64,000 nt of DNA from Actinomycetota bacterium (GTDB lineage Bacteria > Actinomycetota > Geothermincolia > Geothermincolales > RBG-13-55-18): NCBI GenBank assembly GCA_040757835.1, contig JBFLWJ010000007.1:61451-125450 (forward strand), written 5' to 3'. Shown piece after piece: positions 24,850-33,128 of this stretch. The position numbers and the translations under genes are program-made. Numbering within the stretch: position 1 is the stretch's first letter; each line of letters opens with the position of its first letter. The notes under the pieces were generated by a model. That model was not told the origin of the DNA, searched no databases, and worked only from the letters and a program-made list of their open reading frames with translations.

Positions 24850-25074
24850 ATGGACAATGAATTTCCAGGCTTCGTGAAGAAGGCGCAGGAGATACTCGAC
24901 GGCGTCTCCGGGCTTGACGACATCGAGGACTACCGCGCGCTCCTCTGCACCGACTGTGCCTTCTATCACCACGGCGAGGAGGAGAACGAGGAGTGCGGGA
25001 GTTTCCTGCTGCTGAAGGCATTGCTGGAGCGCAACGCGTTCGACCTGGAGAGGGCCCTGCGTGAGCTCGGATAA
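24850..25074 (+). CDS. Small Cys-containing protein of the second RiPP-like locus
   Basis: The 74-residue product is acidic and mostly helical, with C33-x2-C36 (L-L-C-T-D-C-A-F-Y-H-H) and C49 (E-E-C-G). I do not recognise the family. Its stop overlaps the start of the radical SAM gene by 14 bases, so they are surely co-expressed. It could be an accessory or metal-binding partner of the maturase, or a second substrate peptide; the sequence does not decide. GGAGG lies 12 bases ahead of ATG 24850, slightly long spacing. Confidence 0.7.
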   Translation: MDNEFPGFVKKAQEILDGVSGLDDIEDYRALLCTDCAFYHHGEEENEECGSFLLLKALLERNAFDLERALRELG

Positions 25075-26248
25075 CGGCGGACCCCCCGGCGATCTCTTCC
25101 TCGGGCTGAGGGAAGGGTTCTTCCTCAAGCAGCTGGAGGAGCCCTGTGTCTACAACGTGGAGTCAGACGACCTCTACGAGCTATCCCCGGAAGCCATGGA
25201 GGTCCTTGTGCGCTGCGACGGCACGCACACAATAAAGGAGCTGAGACCCGAGGAGGCGTTCCTCTCCTACTGCCTGGAGGAAGGCGTGCTCGAAACCCTG
25301 GCCACACCGCGCGAGCGGGCCGTTAATATTGGCCTCAACGAGACGCCCTCCCTGCGCTACCTCATGCTCGAGGTGACCGACCGCTGCAATCTGCGCTGCC
25401 GCCACTGCTACCTGGGAGACGCGGGCGCGGCGGATATGGCATGGGAGACGGCGCGGCGCCTCCTCGACGACTTCGAGGATATCGGGGGGCTGCGCCTTAT
25501 GGTTACGGGGGGAGAACCCCTGCTCTATCCCCACCTGGACATGCTCGACCGGGAGCTGGCGGGGAGGTCCTTTCGCGGCGTGCTCATCACCAACGGCACC
25601 CTCGTGGAGGACCTGGACCTGCAGAGGCTCAATTTCAAGGAGATACAGTTCTCCGTGGACGGCCTGGAGGAGGGGCACGATCACCTGCGAGGGAAGGGCG
25701 GTTACGGCAAAGTCATGGAAGCGGTGCGCCGCGCCATGGACGCTGGAGTAGACGTCTCCGTGGCCACGGTCATCCACTCCCACAACCTGCACGAACTGGA
25801 GGGCCTGGGGGAGACGCTCTACACCATGGGCGTATCGTCCTGGACCCTGGAGTACCCGGTGGAGTGGGGGCGCATGCGGGACAACCGCGAGTTCATGCCG
25901 CCGCTGGAGGAAGCAGCGCCCCTCTTCGAGCTGGAGTGGGGATGGGGCGCGCACGAGGGCGCCCCGGGGTATGCATGCGGGGCCCACCTGGCGAACGTGG
26001 AACCCGGGGGCCGCCTGGTGAAATGCGGCTACTACCGCGAGGCGAGCGGAGGTTATGTGGGCGCGGCGGGAGGCCTGCGCCGTGCCTGGCTGGAGCTGCC
26101 CAAGATGCCCATGGTGGGGGCTTGCGCGGCCTGTGAGATGCTGGAGGAATGCGGCGGCGGGTGCCGCTTCAGGGCCGAGCTGATGGCCGGCGCGGAGGGT
26201 CCCGACCCCCTGATGTGTGCCCGCATGGGACGCCCGCTCGGAGGTTGA
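25061..26248 (+). CDS. Radical SAM/SPASM maturase with fused PqqD-like N-terminus
   Basis: The 395-residue product begins with a PqqD-like leader-binding region (about residues 20-85: V-Y-N-V-E-S-D-D-L-Y-E-L-S-P-E-A...C-D-G-T-H-T-I-K-E-L). The radical SAM core carries C109-x3-C113-x2-C116 (CNLRCRHC) and a GGEP motif. The C-terminal SPASM region has Y-A-C-G, V-K-C-G-Y-Y, C-A-A-C, C-G-G-G-C-R and a late Cys. Fusion of leader binder and radical SAM is typical of peptide maturases. A 21-residue Cys-rich ORF lies 72 bp downstream and is the natural substrate candidate. GTG 25061 has a GAGAGGG site upstream. Confidence 0.85.
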   Translation: MSSDNGGPPGDLFLGLREGFFLKQLEEPCVYNVESDDLYELSPEAMEVLVRCDGTHTIKELRPEEAFLSYCLEEGVLETLATPRERAVNIGLNETPSLRYLMLEVTDRCNLRCRHCYLGDAGAADMAWETARRLLDDFEDIGGLRLMVTGGEPLLYPHLDMLDRELAGRSFRGVLITNGTLVEDLDLQRLNFKEIQFSVDGLEEGHDHLRGKGGYGKVMEAVRRAMDAGVDVSVATVIHSHNLHELEGLGETLYTMGVSSWTLEYPVEWGRMRDNREFMPPLEEAAPLFELEWGWGAHEGAPGYACGAHLANVEPGGRLVKCGYYREASGGYVGAAGGLRRAWLELPKMPMVGACAACEMLEECGGGCRFRAELMAGAEGPDPLMCARMGRPLGG

Positions 26249-26279
26249 CGGTTGTGGTTTATCTACCCCCGGGCACGTG

Positions 26280-26285
26280 TATAAT
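26280..26285 (+). promoter_or_regulatory. -10 box of the 21-residue peptide gene
   Basis: A perfect TATAAT lies 35 bases before the peptide start codon. No good -35 box is present at 16-18 bp (the best is TTTATC), while a TTGACG lies 29 bp upstream. A separate promoter would let the peptide be made in excess over its enzyme, as is common for RiPP precursors. Confidence 0.5.
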
Positions 26286-26320
26286 TATCTTGAGTACCAC
26301 ACTACCAAGGAGGTGGTGAA

Positions 26321-26386
26321 ATGAGGATCACGAAGATCCCCAGGCGGAAGGGCGGCACTTGCAAGTGCAATAAGAGCTGTGGCTAA
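26321..26386 (+). CDS. 21-residue Cys-rich putative RiPP precursor
   Basis: This very short ORF has a near-perfect ribosome binding site (AAGGAGG, then GTGGTGAA, before ATG 26321). The peptide has a basic first half (MRITKIPRRK), then G-G-T and C14-K-C16-N-K-S-C20-G. The Gly-Gly before the Cys cluster is a possible processing site. It lies 72 bp after the PqqD-fused radical SAM gene, has its own -10 box and is followed at 16 bp by a strong hairpin. Everything about the unit suggests a deliberately expressed small peptide. The precursor role is inferred from neighbourhood and composition. The leader is unusually short for an RRE-dependent system. Confidence 0.75.
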   Translation: MRITKIPRRKGGTCKCNKSCG

Positions 26387-26401
26387 TACGCCCTGAGCAT
26401 T

Positions 26402-26425
26402 GAGGGGGCCCGCGGGCCCCCTCTC
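26402..26425 (+). terminator. Hairpin terminator after the 21-residue peptide
   Basis: A GC-rich stem (GAGGGGGCCC / GGGCCCCCTC) follows the stop codon by 16 bases, with only a short pyrimidine run behind it. It would end or stabilise the short peptide transcript. Confidence 0.65.
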
Positions 26426-26430
26426 TCCAT

Positions 26431-26515
26431 GGGGTCAGGTCTTGTTTTCTGGTAGTAAAATCCCTGGAACGAACTGGGAACATACCGGAGTATCCAAAAA
26501 ACAAGACTTGACCCC
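26431..26515. repeat. Palindromic MITE/REP-like element, copy 2
   Basis: This shortest copy (85 bp) has arms GGGGTCAGGTCTTGTTTT and AAAACAAGACTTGACCCC, which differ by one base. It lies directly behind the terminator of the peptide gene. Confidence 0.85.
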
Positions 26516-26677
26516 ATGTATGTCATGGCGCGGGGTTGGTGGTTTATATACTTCGTGATATATTGTATGGTGAGGTTGATTGCCGGGGGATACGAAAGAA
26601 CTCTGCCGCTTCCTTGCAGCGCAAAACGCAGCTGTCTCCCAGACACGTAATCACGGGTATCGATCGAGGGGGGAGAG

Positions 26678-28576
26678 ATGTTGCGTCACCATCCTTATAA
26701 GATCATCGCCTGTATCGTCGTCTTTCTTATGCTGGTCATGGGGTTCGGTACCATCATCGCCCCTGCCGCCGAGGAGACGCCATCCCGGGCCGGCGCGGAA
26801 CTGCAGTCGGGAGGAACGCCCCAGGCCGTACCATCCCGGGTGGAAAGAATAGACGAGACCTGGACTATGCGGGACGGTGTCAAGCTGCCAGTGTCGGTAT
26901 TCTACCCCGGCGGCGAGGCCGCCGAGGGGTCCGCGGCGGCCGCATATCCCGTGATCATCTTCATCCACCCCTGGGACTGCGAGAAGACCTTTTTCGAGGG
27001 AGCGGCGAGCGAGTACGCCGCCCGGGGCTACGTATGCGTCACCTTCACGGTGCGGGGATGGTTCGGCGCGGAGGGCCAGATAGGTTGCATGGATCCCGCG
27101 AACGAAGTACGCGACATCAGCGATATCATAACCCTGGTCTCGGAAGACGGGCGTTTCCCGGTGCTCTGGGACGACAAGGGGCCGGTGGTCGGCTCTATGG
27201 GTTATTCCATGGGCGCATGCCTCTCCTACCTTATCGCCCCCCGCAAGGACCCCCGGCCGGGAGACCCGGGCGACCCCAGGTTGCGCGCCGTTGTCCCCAT
27301 GCATGGCGGTACGGACCTCGTCTACTCCATCCTGCCCAATGGCGGCGCCAAGGCCTTGTGGGGAGTGCTCCTTACGGCCGGCTCCTACATCGGCAACATC
27401 TCGGGCCTCTTGCTGAGCACCATCAACCTGTTACTGCGCCAGGACCTCAACGCGTGGCAGAAACTGACCGGCCTCTTCGGACAGCTGGGGAAGTTGACCT
27501 CTCCTTTCAACAACGTCGACAACACACTCGCCTGGATCGTCGGGGCGGCCCTGGAACGCAGGGTCGATGACATCGAGAAAGGCCGGCAATACCTGCGGGA
27601 GCGCTCCACCCGTTACTGGTGCGACGCGGAGTACGACGGCGTTATCGAACACCCGGTCACGGTCCCCATGCTCATGGTGGCGGGGTGGAACGACGACATC
27701 TTCTATGCCAACGAGGCCCTCAAGCACTTCTCCACCAGCATGGCCGCCCCGGCGCGCGTGATCGTTACCAACCATGGGCACCTGGGGGGCATTGGGCCCA
27801 ACTTCTCCATCCCCCTCCCGGGCAACGCCGAATACGACTGGGTGAACGGCCAGATCGCGGCGTGGTTCGACCACTACCTCAAGGGCGAGGAAAACGGGGC
27901 GGACGAGGCTCCGCGCGTCTCCTTCTACCGCGGCCCCGGCGACTACGGCGCGGCCGACTCCTTCCCCCTGCCCGGCACCAGCGCCAAGTCCCTGTATCTC
28001 GACGCTTCCGCCACAGGGAGCAAGCTCTCTTCGGGCGCCCCGGCGAGCCCCGCAACCGCGGCCGACCTGCTGATCAACTTCGGGATCACCGGCTCCATCT
28101 CCCTCCCCTACTACCAGGACGTGACGGAGATGCTCGGGGGCGAGGCCATGCAGATACCCATCAGGCTGAAGATGCTCACCATCCCCCTGACGGAGCGCAG
28201 CTACCTCTCCGACCCGCTCAATGAAGACCTGACCATCATGGGCGCTCCCCTGCTGGAGGTCTTCTACCAGTCCTCGGCCCCCTTCACGCAGCTCATCCCC
28301 TGGATCTACGAGGTGGCGCCGGACGGCACGGAGACCCTGGTCAGCCGGGGGTATTACGAGGGTTACGACCCTGGGACCTGGACCACCCTGAACACGGCGG
28401 AGGAACCGGTGGAGATGCAGGCCTGCTACCACCGCTTCGCCGCGGGCAGCAGGATAAAGCTGGAGATATCCACGGCGGACCTTCTCTCCTGCCTGCCGCA
28501 TTTCGGGCTCTCCTTCATCCAGCTCTTCCGCGGCCATGGGGTGGCTTCCCGTCTCATCCTGCCCGCCGTACCATGA
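26678..28576 (+). CDS. CocE/NonD family hydrolase (peptidase S15), exported
   Basis: The 632-residue product has a signal segment (M-L-R-H-H-P-Y-K then a hydrophobic run to about residue 32). The alpha/beta hydrolase region has W-T-M-R-D-G-V-K-L-P-V-S-V-F-Y, I-H-P-W-D and the nucleophile elbow G-Y-S-M-G-A. A later N-H-G-H-L-G-G segment supplies a plausible catalytic His, and the C-terminus is of X-Pro-peptidase jelly-roll type. It is distantly related to the protein at 18885-20702. Substrate unknown; exported esterase or peptidase activity is likely. A palindromic repeat begins two bases past the stop codon. Confidence 0.83.
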   Translation: MLRHHPYKIIACIVVFLMLVMGFGTIIAPAAEETPSRAGAELQSGGTPQAVPSRVERIDETWTMRDGVKLPVSVFYPGGEAAEGSAAAAYPVIIFIHPWDCEKTFFEGAASEYAARGYVCVTFTVRGWFGAEGQIGCMDPANEVRDISDIITLVSEDGRFPVLWDDKGPVVGSMGYSMGACLSYLIAPRKDPRPGDPGDPRLRAVVPMHGGTDLVYSILPNGGAKALWGVLLTAGSYIGNISGLLLSTINLLLRQDLNAWQKLTGLFGQLGKLTSPFNNVDNTLAWIVGAALERRVDDIEKGRQYLRERSTRYWCDAEYDGVIEHPVTVPMLMVAGWNDDIFYANEALKHFSTSMAAPARVIVTNHGHLGGIGPNFSIPLPGNAEYDWVNGQIAAWFDHYLKGEENGADEAPRVSFYRGPGDYGAADSFPLPGTSAKSLYLDASATGSKLSSGAPASPATAADLLINFGITGSISLPYYQDVTEMLGGEAMQIPIRLKMLTIPLTERSYLSDPLNEDLTIMGAPLLEVFYQSSAPFTQLIPWIYEVAPDGTETLVSRGYYEGYDPGTWTTLNTAEEPVEMQACYHRFAAGSRIKLEISTADLLSCLPHFGLSFIQLFRGHGVASRLILPAVP

Positions 28577-28577
28577 A

Positions 28578-28699
28578 GGGGTCAGGCCTTGGATTTTGGA
28601 TACCCTGGTATGTAATGGCATATATTGGCTGATATATCCTTGTTGTACCGCAATTCTAAAAACGGCATTCTGGCTCCTAAATCCAAAATCCAAGACCCC
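28578..28699. repeat. Palindromic MITE/REP-like element, copy 3
   Basis: The 122-bp element has arms GGGGTCAGGCCTTGGATTTT and AAAATCCAAGACCCC. Its interior matches copy 4 (30748-30874) in inverted orientation over most of its length, so the two are the closest relatives in the set. Confidence 0.85.
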
Positions 28700-28822
28700 T
28701 TAGACGGAGATTAGAGAACGGGGGTCTTTGAGGCCGGCGGTCCAGCCGGGAAACGCGGCCGGCATCCCGCGAACGGTCCGAGGGGGCACGCGGGATGCCC
28801 GCCGCCATGCGCGGCCTGCCGC

Positions 28823-30589
28823 TCAGGAACCCGCGAGCACTTCCATCAGGTCCACGTGCACCCAGGGGGTGTCGTAGTAACCGTGCAGGGACCACATCTC
28901 CAGGTCCCCGTTGTCCATGAGCACGTGGTGCCCCTTGACGGACTGCGAGGTATCCGTACCGTAGTAGTCGCAGCGGGCCGGGTTCAGGAAATCGATGATC
29001 CACATGGCCCTTGCCTCGTCGATGTCCCCGTAGCCCTCGTCCAGGAGGCCGAGCATGGTGTCGTACCTCCACAGCGAAGTGCTGTCACTGCTGCAGGCCA
29101 GGGAGGGGTATGTCAGCGCCATCAGGGGGATGATGTAGTGGTTGGTCATGGCCACGAGGTCGGGGTATTCCTCCGACTGCCTGGGGAAGAAACCGCAGGC
29201 CAGGCCCGGGGGGACCGCTCCCGGAGCGTCAAACCATTCCGGATCGACGTAATCCGGCCATCTCACCATGACGCCTTTGTCCAGGCTGGGGCAGGACGGG
29301 TGCGGTGAGGGTTCCAGGAGGTCGTTGCCCACGACTTCACCCTTCACTATCTCCCACCCCCCGTCAGCGGCAGTCCCCGTGGGCGAAACGGCCTGCCCGC
29401 CTTGGTTCAGGCCGGGAAAAAACATGCCCAGCAAGCCCAGGAACAGCCGGTTGAGATATCTCTGCAGGTAGTCCCCGGGGGGCAGAAGACTCGAGGCGAA
29501 AGTCTCGAGCACCGCGGCTTCGCACTGCTTGCCGTCCGCGACGAGATAGAGCCAGGGCACCGCCCGGTCGCTGTCCCGGATAAGCGCGATCCCCTCGTCG
29601 AGGGAGCCGGCAAACTGCACCATCTCCCGGCACAGGATCATAGTGCCTTTGCCGCTTATCAGGGGCCGGGTGAAGATGGAATACACCACGTCCATGGCGC
29701 AACTGACACCCTGCGTGTTCAGCCCCGTGGGGATGCCCACGAGTCCGGGAGCGGCCGAGGTAACGAATGGATAGCCCTGCGTGGGTCTGTGCACCATGAT
29801 CAGGGATTCGTCCGCCAGGACGTCCCCTCCCGTGGCGAACATCAGGTCGCGCCCATGCAGGAGGCTGCCGTCCTCCGTCGCATCCCCGAAGACCGCGAAC
29901 TCGTTGCAGAACAGGGCCTGGAACCCGGTGAGCACGCTTTGCAGGGTGTCTATGCCTGCGTTCAGGGTCAGCACGTCCCTGTAGCTGACGTCGTATCCCA
30001 GGTCGCGGCAGGCGTCCGATATGCCCCGCATCTCCTGGAGGAATTCCTCGGGGACGGCGTCCTGGTTGGCCATGACCAGTATCTTGAGGATGTTCCACAT
30101 CAGGTCCCATAACCATGGATACTGCCTGAAGTCCAGGTCCAGCCCAAATTCCTCGCCCATCTCCAGGAGAAAATTCTCAAGGTAGTCCCTGGTCATCCTC
30201 TGTGCGCCCTGCGGACAGAGATAGCCCTCGGCATAGCCCCTCTGGTAGGCGTCCCCCTCCAGGTACAGCAGTCTCTTTCCCGCGCTGTTCTCGGCAAGGT
30301 AGCTCTCGCCGTAGCTGGCGACGCGTTGGAAATCGTCCGGGGAGACGGGGTTGGAGAGTTCGAAGGCCGCCGACTCCGCCGGGGCTTCTCCGCTTCCTCC
30401 CTCTCCGGGACCGCGGCCTTTCTCCCCAGGTGCTTCCTTGGGGAAACCGCGCCTGGGTGTCCCCTCCGCCCCGGCCGCCGCGGCGAGGGGGATGAGCATG
30501 ACCGCCAATAGCAGGGCCATGATCACGGCAAGGGCCGCAGCGGCCCTTCTTTTTCCCGGGATCCACGCGAGAAATGTGTGCGGTCTCAT
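28823..30589 (-). CDS. C45-type N-terminal-nucleophile hydrolase, exported
   Basis: The 588-residue product has a signal segment (about residues 15-40) and a Gly/Pro/Glu-rich linker. The core contains L-F-C-N-E-F-A-V-F-G-D-A-T-E-D-G-S-L-L-H-G-R-D, the pattern of the C45/acyltransferase family, in which the Cys becomes the N-terminal nucleophile after self-cleavage. Relatives include penicillin acyltransferases and phospholipase-B-like proteins. The Asp/Gly and Arg-Asp residues after the Cys are conserved as expected. Substrate unknown; probably an amide or ester outside the cell. The gene is framed by inverted repeat copies 3 and 4. Confidence 0.78.
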   Translation of the reverse strand: MRPHTFLAWIPGKRRAAAALAVIMALLLAVMLIPLAAAAGAEGTPRRGFPKEAPGEKGRGPGEGGSGEAPAESAAFELSNPVSPDDFQRVASYGESYLAENSAGKRLLYLEGDAYQRGYAEGYLCPQGAQRMTRDYLENFLLEMGEEFGLDLDFRQYPWLWDLMWNILKILVMANQDAVPEEFLQEMRGISDACRDLGYDVSYRDVLTLNAGIDTLQSVLTGFQALFCNEFAVFGDATEDGSLLHGRDLMFATGGDVLADESLIMVHRPTQGYPFVTSAAPGLVGIPTGLNTQGVSCAMDVVYSIFTRPLISGKGTMILCREMVQFAGSLDEGIALIRDSDRAVPWLYLVADGKQCEAAVLETFASSLLPPGDYLQRYLNRLFLGLLGMFFPGLNQGGQAVSPTGTAADGGWEIVKGEVVGNDLLEPSPHPSCPSLDKGVMVRWPDYVDPEWFDAPGAVPPGLACGFFPRQSEEYPDLVAMTNHYIIPLMALTYPSLACSSDSTSLWRYDTMLGLLDEGYGDIDEARAMWIIDFLNPARCDYYGTDTSQSVKGHHVLMDNGDLEMWSLHGYYDTPWVHVDLMEVLAGS

Positions 30590-30747
30590 CGTTACCCCCC
30601 TGATCTTTGAAACGGACCGCTATCCAACCGGCCATTTTTTATGAAAAACGTACAGGAGAAAAAGATTCCCCGTTAGCATGTACCGGCTTCCCCAATAATT
30701 GCACAAGCATAGAGATATTATCATAGAGGACGCAATCCGCGCACCGG

Positions 30748-30874
30748 GGGGTCAGGTCTTGGGTTTTGGATCTTGGAGTCAGAATACTGCTTTTAAAATC
30801 GCTGTACAACAAGGATATAGTTGCTAATTTATGCCATTACATACCAGGGTATCCAAAATCCAAGACCCGTCCCC
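30748..30874. repeat. Palindromic MITE/REP-like element, copy 4
   Basis: The 127-bp element has arms GGGGTCAGGTCTTG and CAAGACCCGTCCCC and an interior inverted relative to copy 3. Its right end abuts the stop codon of the DUF4130 gene at 30875. Confidence 0.85.
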
Positions 30875-31621
30875 TTAGACGGAGGGTTCCTCGACCAGGA
30901 GCTTCCAGTAGCGCATGGGCATGTGGTTCTTCTGAAGGCGGGGGTTGCGCCTGCCGGAGACGGCGATGGTCTTGAAATATTCCCTCCACATCTCCTGGCA
31001 CCGCTTCTCGCGCTCGCTCAGGCGCGGGTCGAACCCGGGCAGGTCAACGAGATGCAGCTCACCGCCGTGGCAGAGGGCGGCATGCCCGCGCCCCAGGTCA
31101 TGGATGACCCAGTCCTGGTCGCCCATGCGCCCGAGAAAATACCCCACCACCAGGCAGAGCACGTCGCAACGCGTCTCCATGGGGGCGTAGTACAGACCCC
31201 CCTCGAGCTGGCGGAACCGCAGCAGCCCCTGCATTCGGTGGGCCTCGCACCCCGTGCGCCTGCTCATGCGGTGGACCGCATGCACGTGCTGGTCGCCCAG
31301 GCGGGCGTCCACGTCCGCCCCTACCTCCCAGCCCAGCCGCAGGTAACGGTAGATATGGTACCCGGCGCCCTCCTCCTCCGAGAGGAAGGCGCGGAAGGCG
31401 TGCCGGAGGGCATTGGGTGAGATGCTCTCGCGCAAATCACCGCACAGGCGCTCCGCCCGCACCGTGTCCGCTTCGACCCGCACCGTGTCGGCCAGCAGGC
31501 TCACCTGGACGGCTTTCCCGGCGGCCACGATGTCCTCGGGCTCCTCGTCTGCCTCCCGCAGCATGTCCAGCACCGTGAGCAGCCCCGGAAAGCCGTCCTC
31601 ATAGAGGTAGAGCCGCGGCAC
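30875..31621 (-). CDS. DUF4130/TIGR03915-type DNA metabolism protein
   Basis: I start at GTG 31621, two bases past the stop of the upstream radical SAM gene, giving 248 residues; the longer frame upstream lies inside that gene out of phase. The protein begins V-P-R-L-Y-L-Y-E-D-G-F-P-G-L-L. It carries R-R-T-G-C-E-A-H-R-M-Q-G-L-L-R-F, Y-Y-A-P-M-E and W-V-I-H-D-L-G-R and ends with K-N-H-M-P-M-R-Y-W-K-L-L. This is the pattern of the family always paired with the TIGR03916 radical SAM protein and thought to act in DNA modification or repair. Overlap and order fit that pair exactly. Confidence 0.85.
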   Translation of the reverse strand: MPRLYLYEDGFPGLLTVLDMLREADEEPEDIVAAGKAVQVSLLADTVRVEADTVRAERLCGDLRESISPNALRHAFRAFLSEEEGAGYHIYRYLRLGWEVGADVDARLGDQHVHAVHRMSRRTGCEAHRMQGLLRFRQLEGGLYYAPMETRCDVLCLVVGYFLGRMGDQDWVIHDLGRGHAALCHGGELHLVDLPGFDPRLSEREKRCQEMWREYFKTIAVSGRRNPRLQKNHMPMRYWKLLVEEPSV

Positions 31622-31623
31622 GG

Positions 31624-32955
31624 TCACAGCTCCCCACTGGCGCTGGAGAACGCGTCCTCCACCCCAGCGAGTATGCCCGCCTGCGCGAAGAGGGACAGCT
31701 GCCGCGAAGCCGGCGGTCCCGGGGCTGCCGGATGGAAGAAGGTGGTTATGTTGCGCCTGATCTCCTCGTCCCCCACTTTCTCCCCCGAGTAGTACCTCCC
31801 CCCGCAGGTTATGAAGTACCGGGCACGCTTCAACACCACCCCGATCTTTCGCAGGGCGTCGAAGTCGAGGGAATGGATACGCCGGGCGTAGAGTATCCTC
31901 TTCGCCGACCTCACCCCGAGGCCGGGCACGCGAAGCAGGGACTCGTAGTCGGCGCGGTTGACCTCCACCGGAAAGAACTGTGGGTTGCGCAGGGCCCACC
32001 CCGACTTGGGGTCCAGCTCCTCGTCCAGTTGCGGGTTATCCTCGTCGAGGATCTCGCCCGCGGTGAAGTGATAGTGGCGCAGCAGCCAGTCCGCCTGGTA
32101 GAGGCGGTGTTCGCGCAGGAGGGGCGGCGTTTCCAGGCGGGGCAGGCGCGGGTCGTCAGACACCGGCATGAAGGCGGAGTAGTAGACGCGTTTGAGGGAG
32201 TACCTGCCGTAGAGGGCCTCGGCCAGGCTCACGATGCGCAGGTCGCTCTCGGGCGTGGCTCCCACGATGAGCTGGGTGCTCTGACCCGCCGGGACGAAAG
32301 CAGGCGCCCTCTTGAAACGTTTCCTCTCCTCCCGGTTGCCGTCGATGCGCTCCGCCACGTCCCCCATGGGGCCGAGTATGTCCTCCTTCCGCTTGTCGGG
32401 GGCAAGCTTGCGCAGGCTCTTCTCCGTGGGCAGCTCGATGTTCACGCTCATGCGGTCGGCATGGATGCCCGCCCGCCGGATGAGCTCCGGGCTGGCCCCG
32501 GGGATGGCCTTGAGGTGGATGTAGCCGTTGAAGCCTTTCTCCCGCCGCAGCTTGCTGGCGGTGAGGAGAAGCCGCTCCATGGTGTAGTCGGGGCTCACCC
32601 ACACGGCGGAGCTGAGGAAGAGCCCCTCGATATAATTGCGGCGGTAGAAATCCATGGTCAGCTCGGCGAGCTCCTCGGGGGTGAAAGAAGCACGCGGCCG
32701 CGACACCGACGCCCGGTTGGCGCAGTAGGCGCAGTCGTAAATGCAGTGGTTGGAGAAGAGCACCTTCAACAGCGAGATGCAGCGCCCGTCGTCGGACCAG
32801 CTGTGACAGATGCCGGCACTGGCGCAGTCCCCCAGCCTCCCCTTGCGGCCGGGTCTCCTAACGCCACTGGAGGAGCACGATACATCGTAACGCGCCGCGC
32901 CCCCCAGTATCCTGAGTTTCTCCTCCACGTCCATGGTCCGCCCTTGTCTTTTCAT
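31624..32955 (-). CDS. Putative DNA modification/repair radical SAM protein (TIGR03916-type)
   Basis: The 443-residue product has an N-terminal segment with C-x5-G-I-C-H-S, then the radical SAM motif C-I-Y-D-C-A-Y-C (near residues 71-78). The C-terminus holds a helix-hairpin-helix-like segment, L-L-R-V-P-G-L-G-V-R-S-A-K-R-I (near 340), suited to DNA binding. This architecture matches the family that partners with DUF4130 proteins. Its reaction is not established. It starts at 32955, or at the ATG seven codons later (M-D-V-E-E-K). Repair of radiation- or photo-damaged DNA has been proposed for the pair. Confidence 0.87.
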   Translation of the reverse strand: MKRQGRTMDVEEKLRILGGAARYDVSCSSSGVRRPGRKGRLGDCASAGICHSWSDDGRCISLLKVLFSNHCIYDCAYCANRASVSRPRASFTPEELAELTMDFYRRNYIEGLFLSSAVWVSPDYTMERLLLTASKLRREKGFNGYIHLKAIPGASPELIRRAGIHADRMSVNIELPTEKSLRKLAPDKRKEDILGPMGDVAERIDGNREERKRFKRAPAFVPAGQSTQLIVGATPESDLRIVSLAEALYGRYSLKRVYYSAFMPVSDDPRLPRLETPPLLREHRLYQADWLLRHYHFTAGEILDEDNPQLDEELDPKSGWALRNPQFFPVEVNRADYESLLRVPGLGVRSAKRILYARRIHSLDFDALRKIGVVLKRARYFITCGGRYYSGEKVGDEEIRRNITTFFHPAAPGPPASRQLSLFAQAGILAGVEDAFSSASGEL

Positions 32956-33128
32956 ACTCTCCCAGCATCAGTATGGCCGGCGGCAGTGACACGGACAGCC
33001 CGTGCGCTCCCATATGCTCCGAGCCCCACGCCTCGGGAGGCATTTCTGTCAGCGCTTGTGGGTAATATATAGGATGCATCGTCCGGGTCGGAGAGAGGCG
33101 GACGGCAAGGGAGGGCAGCACGGCGGTC

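Noticed and set aside
31622..31999. Extended N-terminus of the DUF4130 protein
   Set aside because: It lies inside the radical SAM gene out of phase; GTG 31621 directly after its stop gives the family start.
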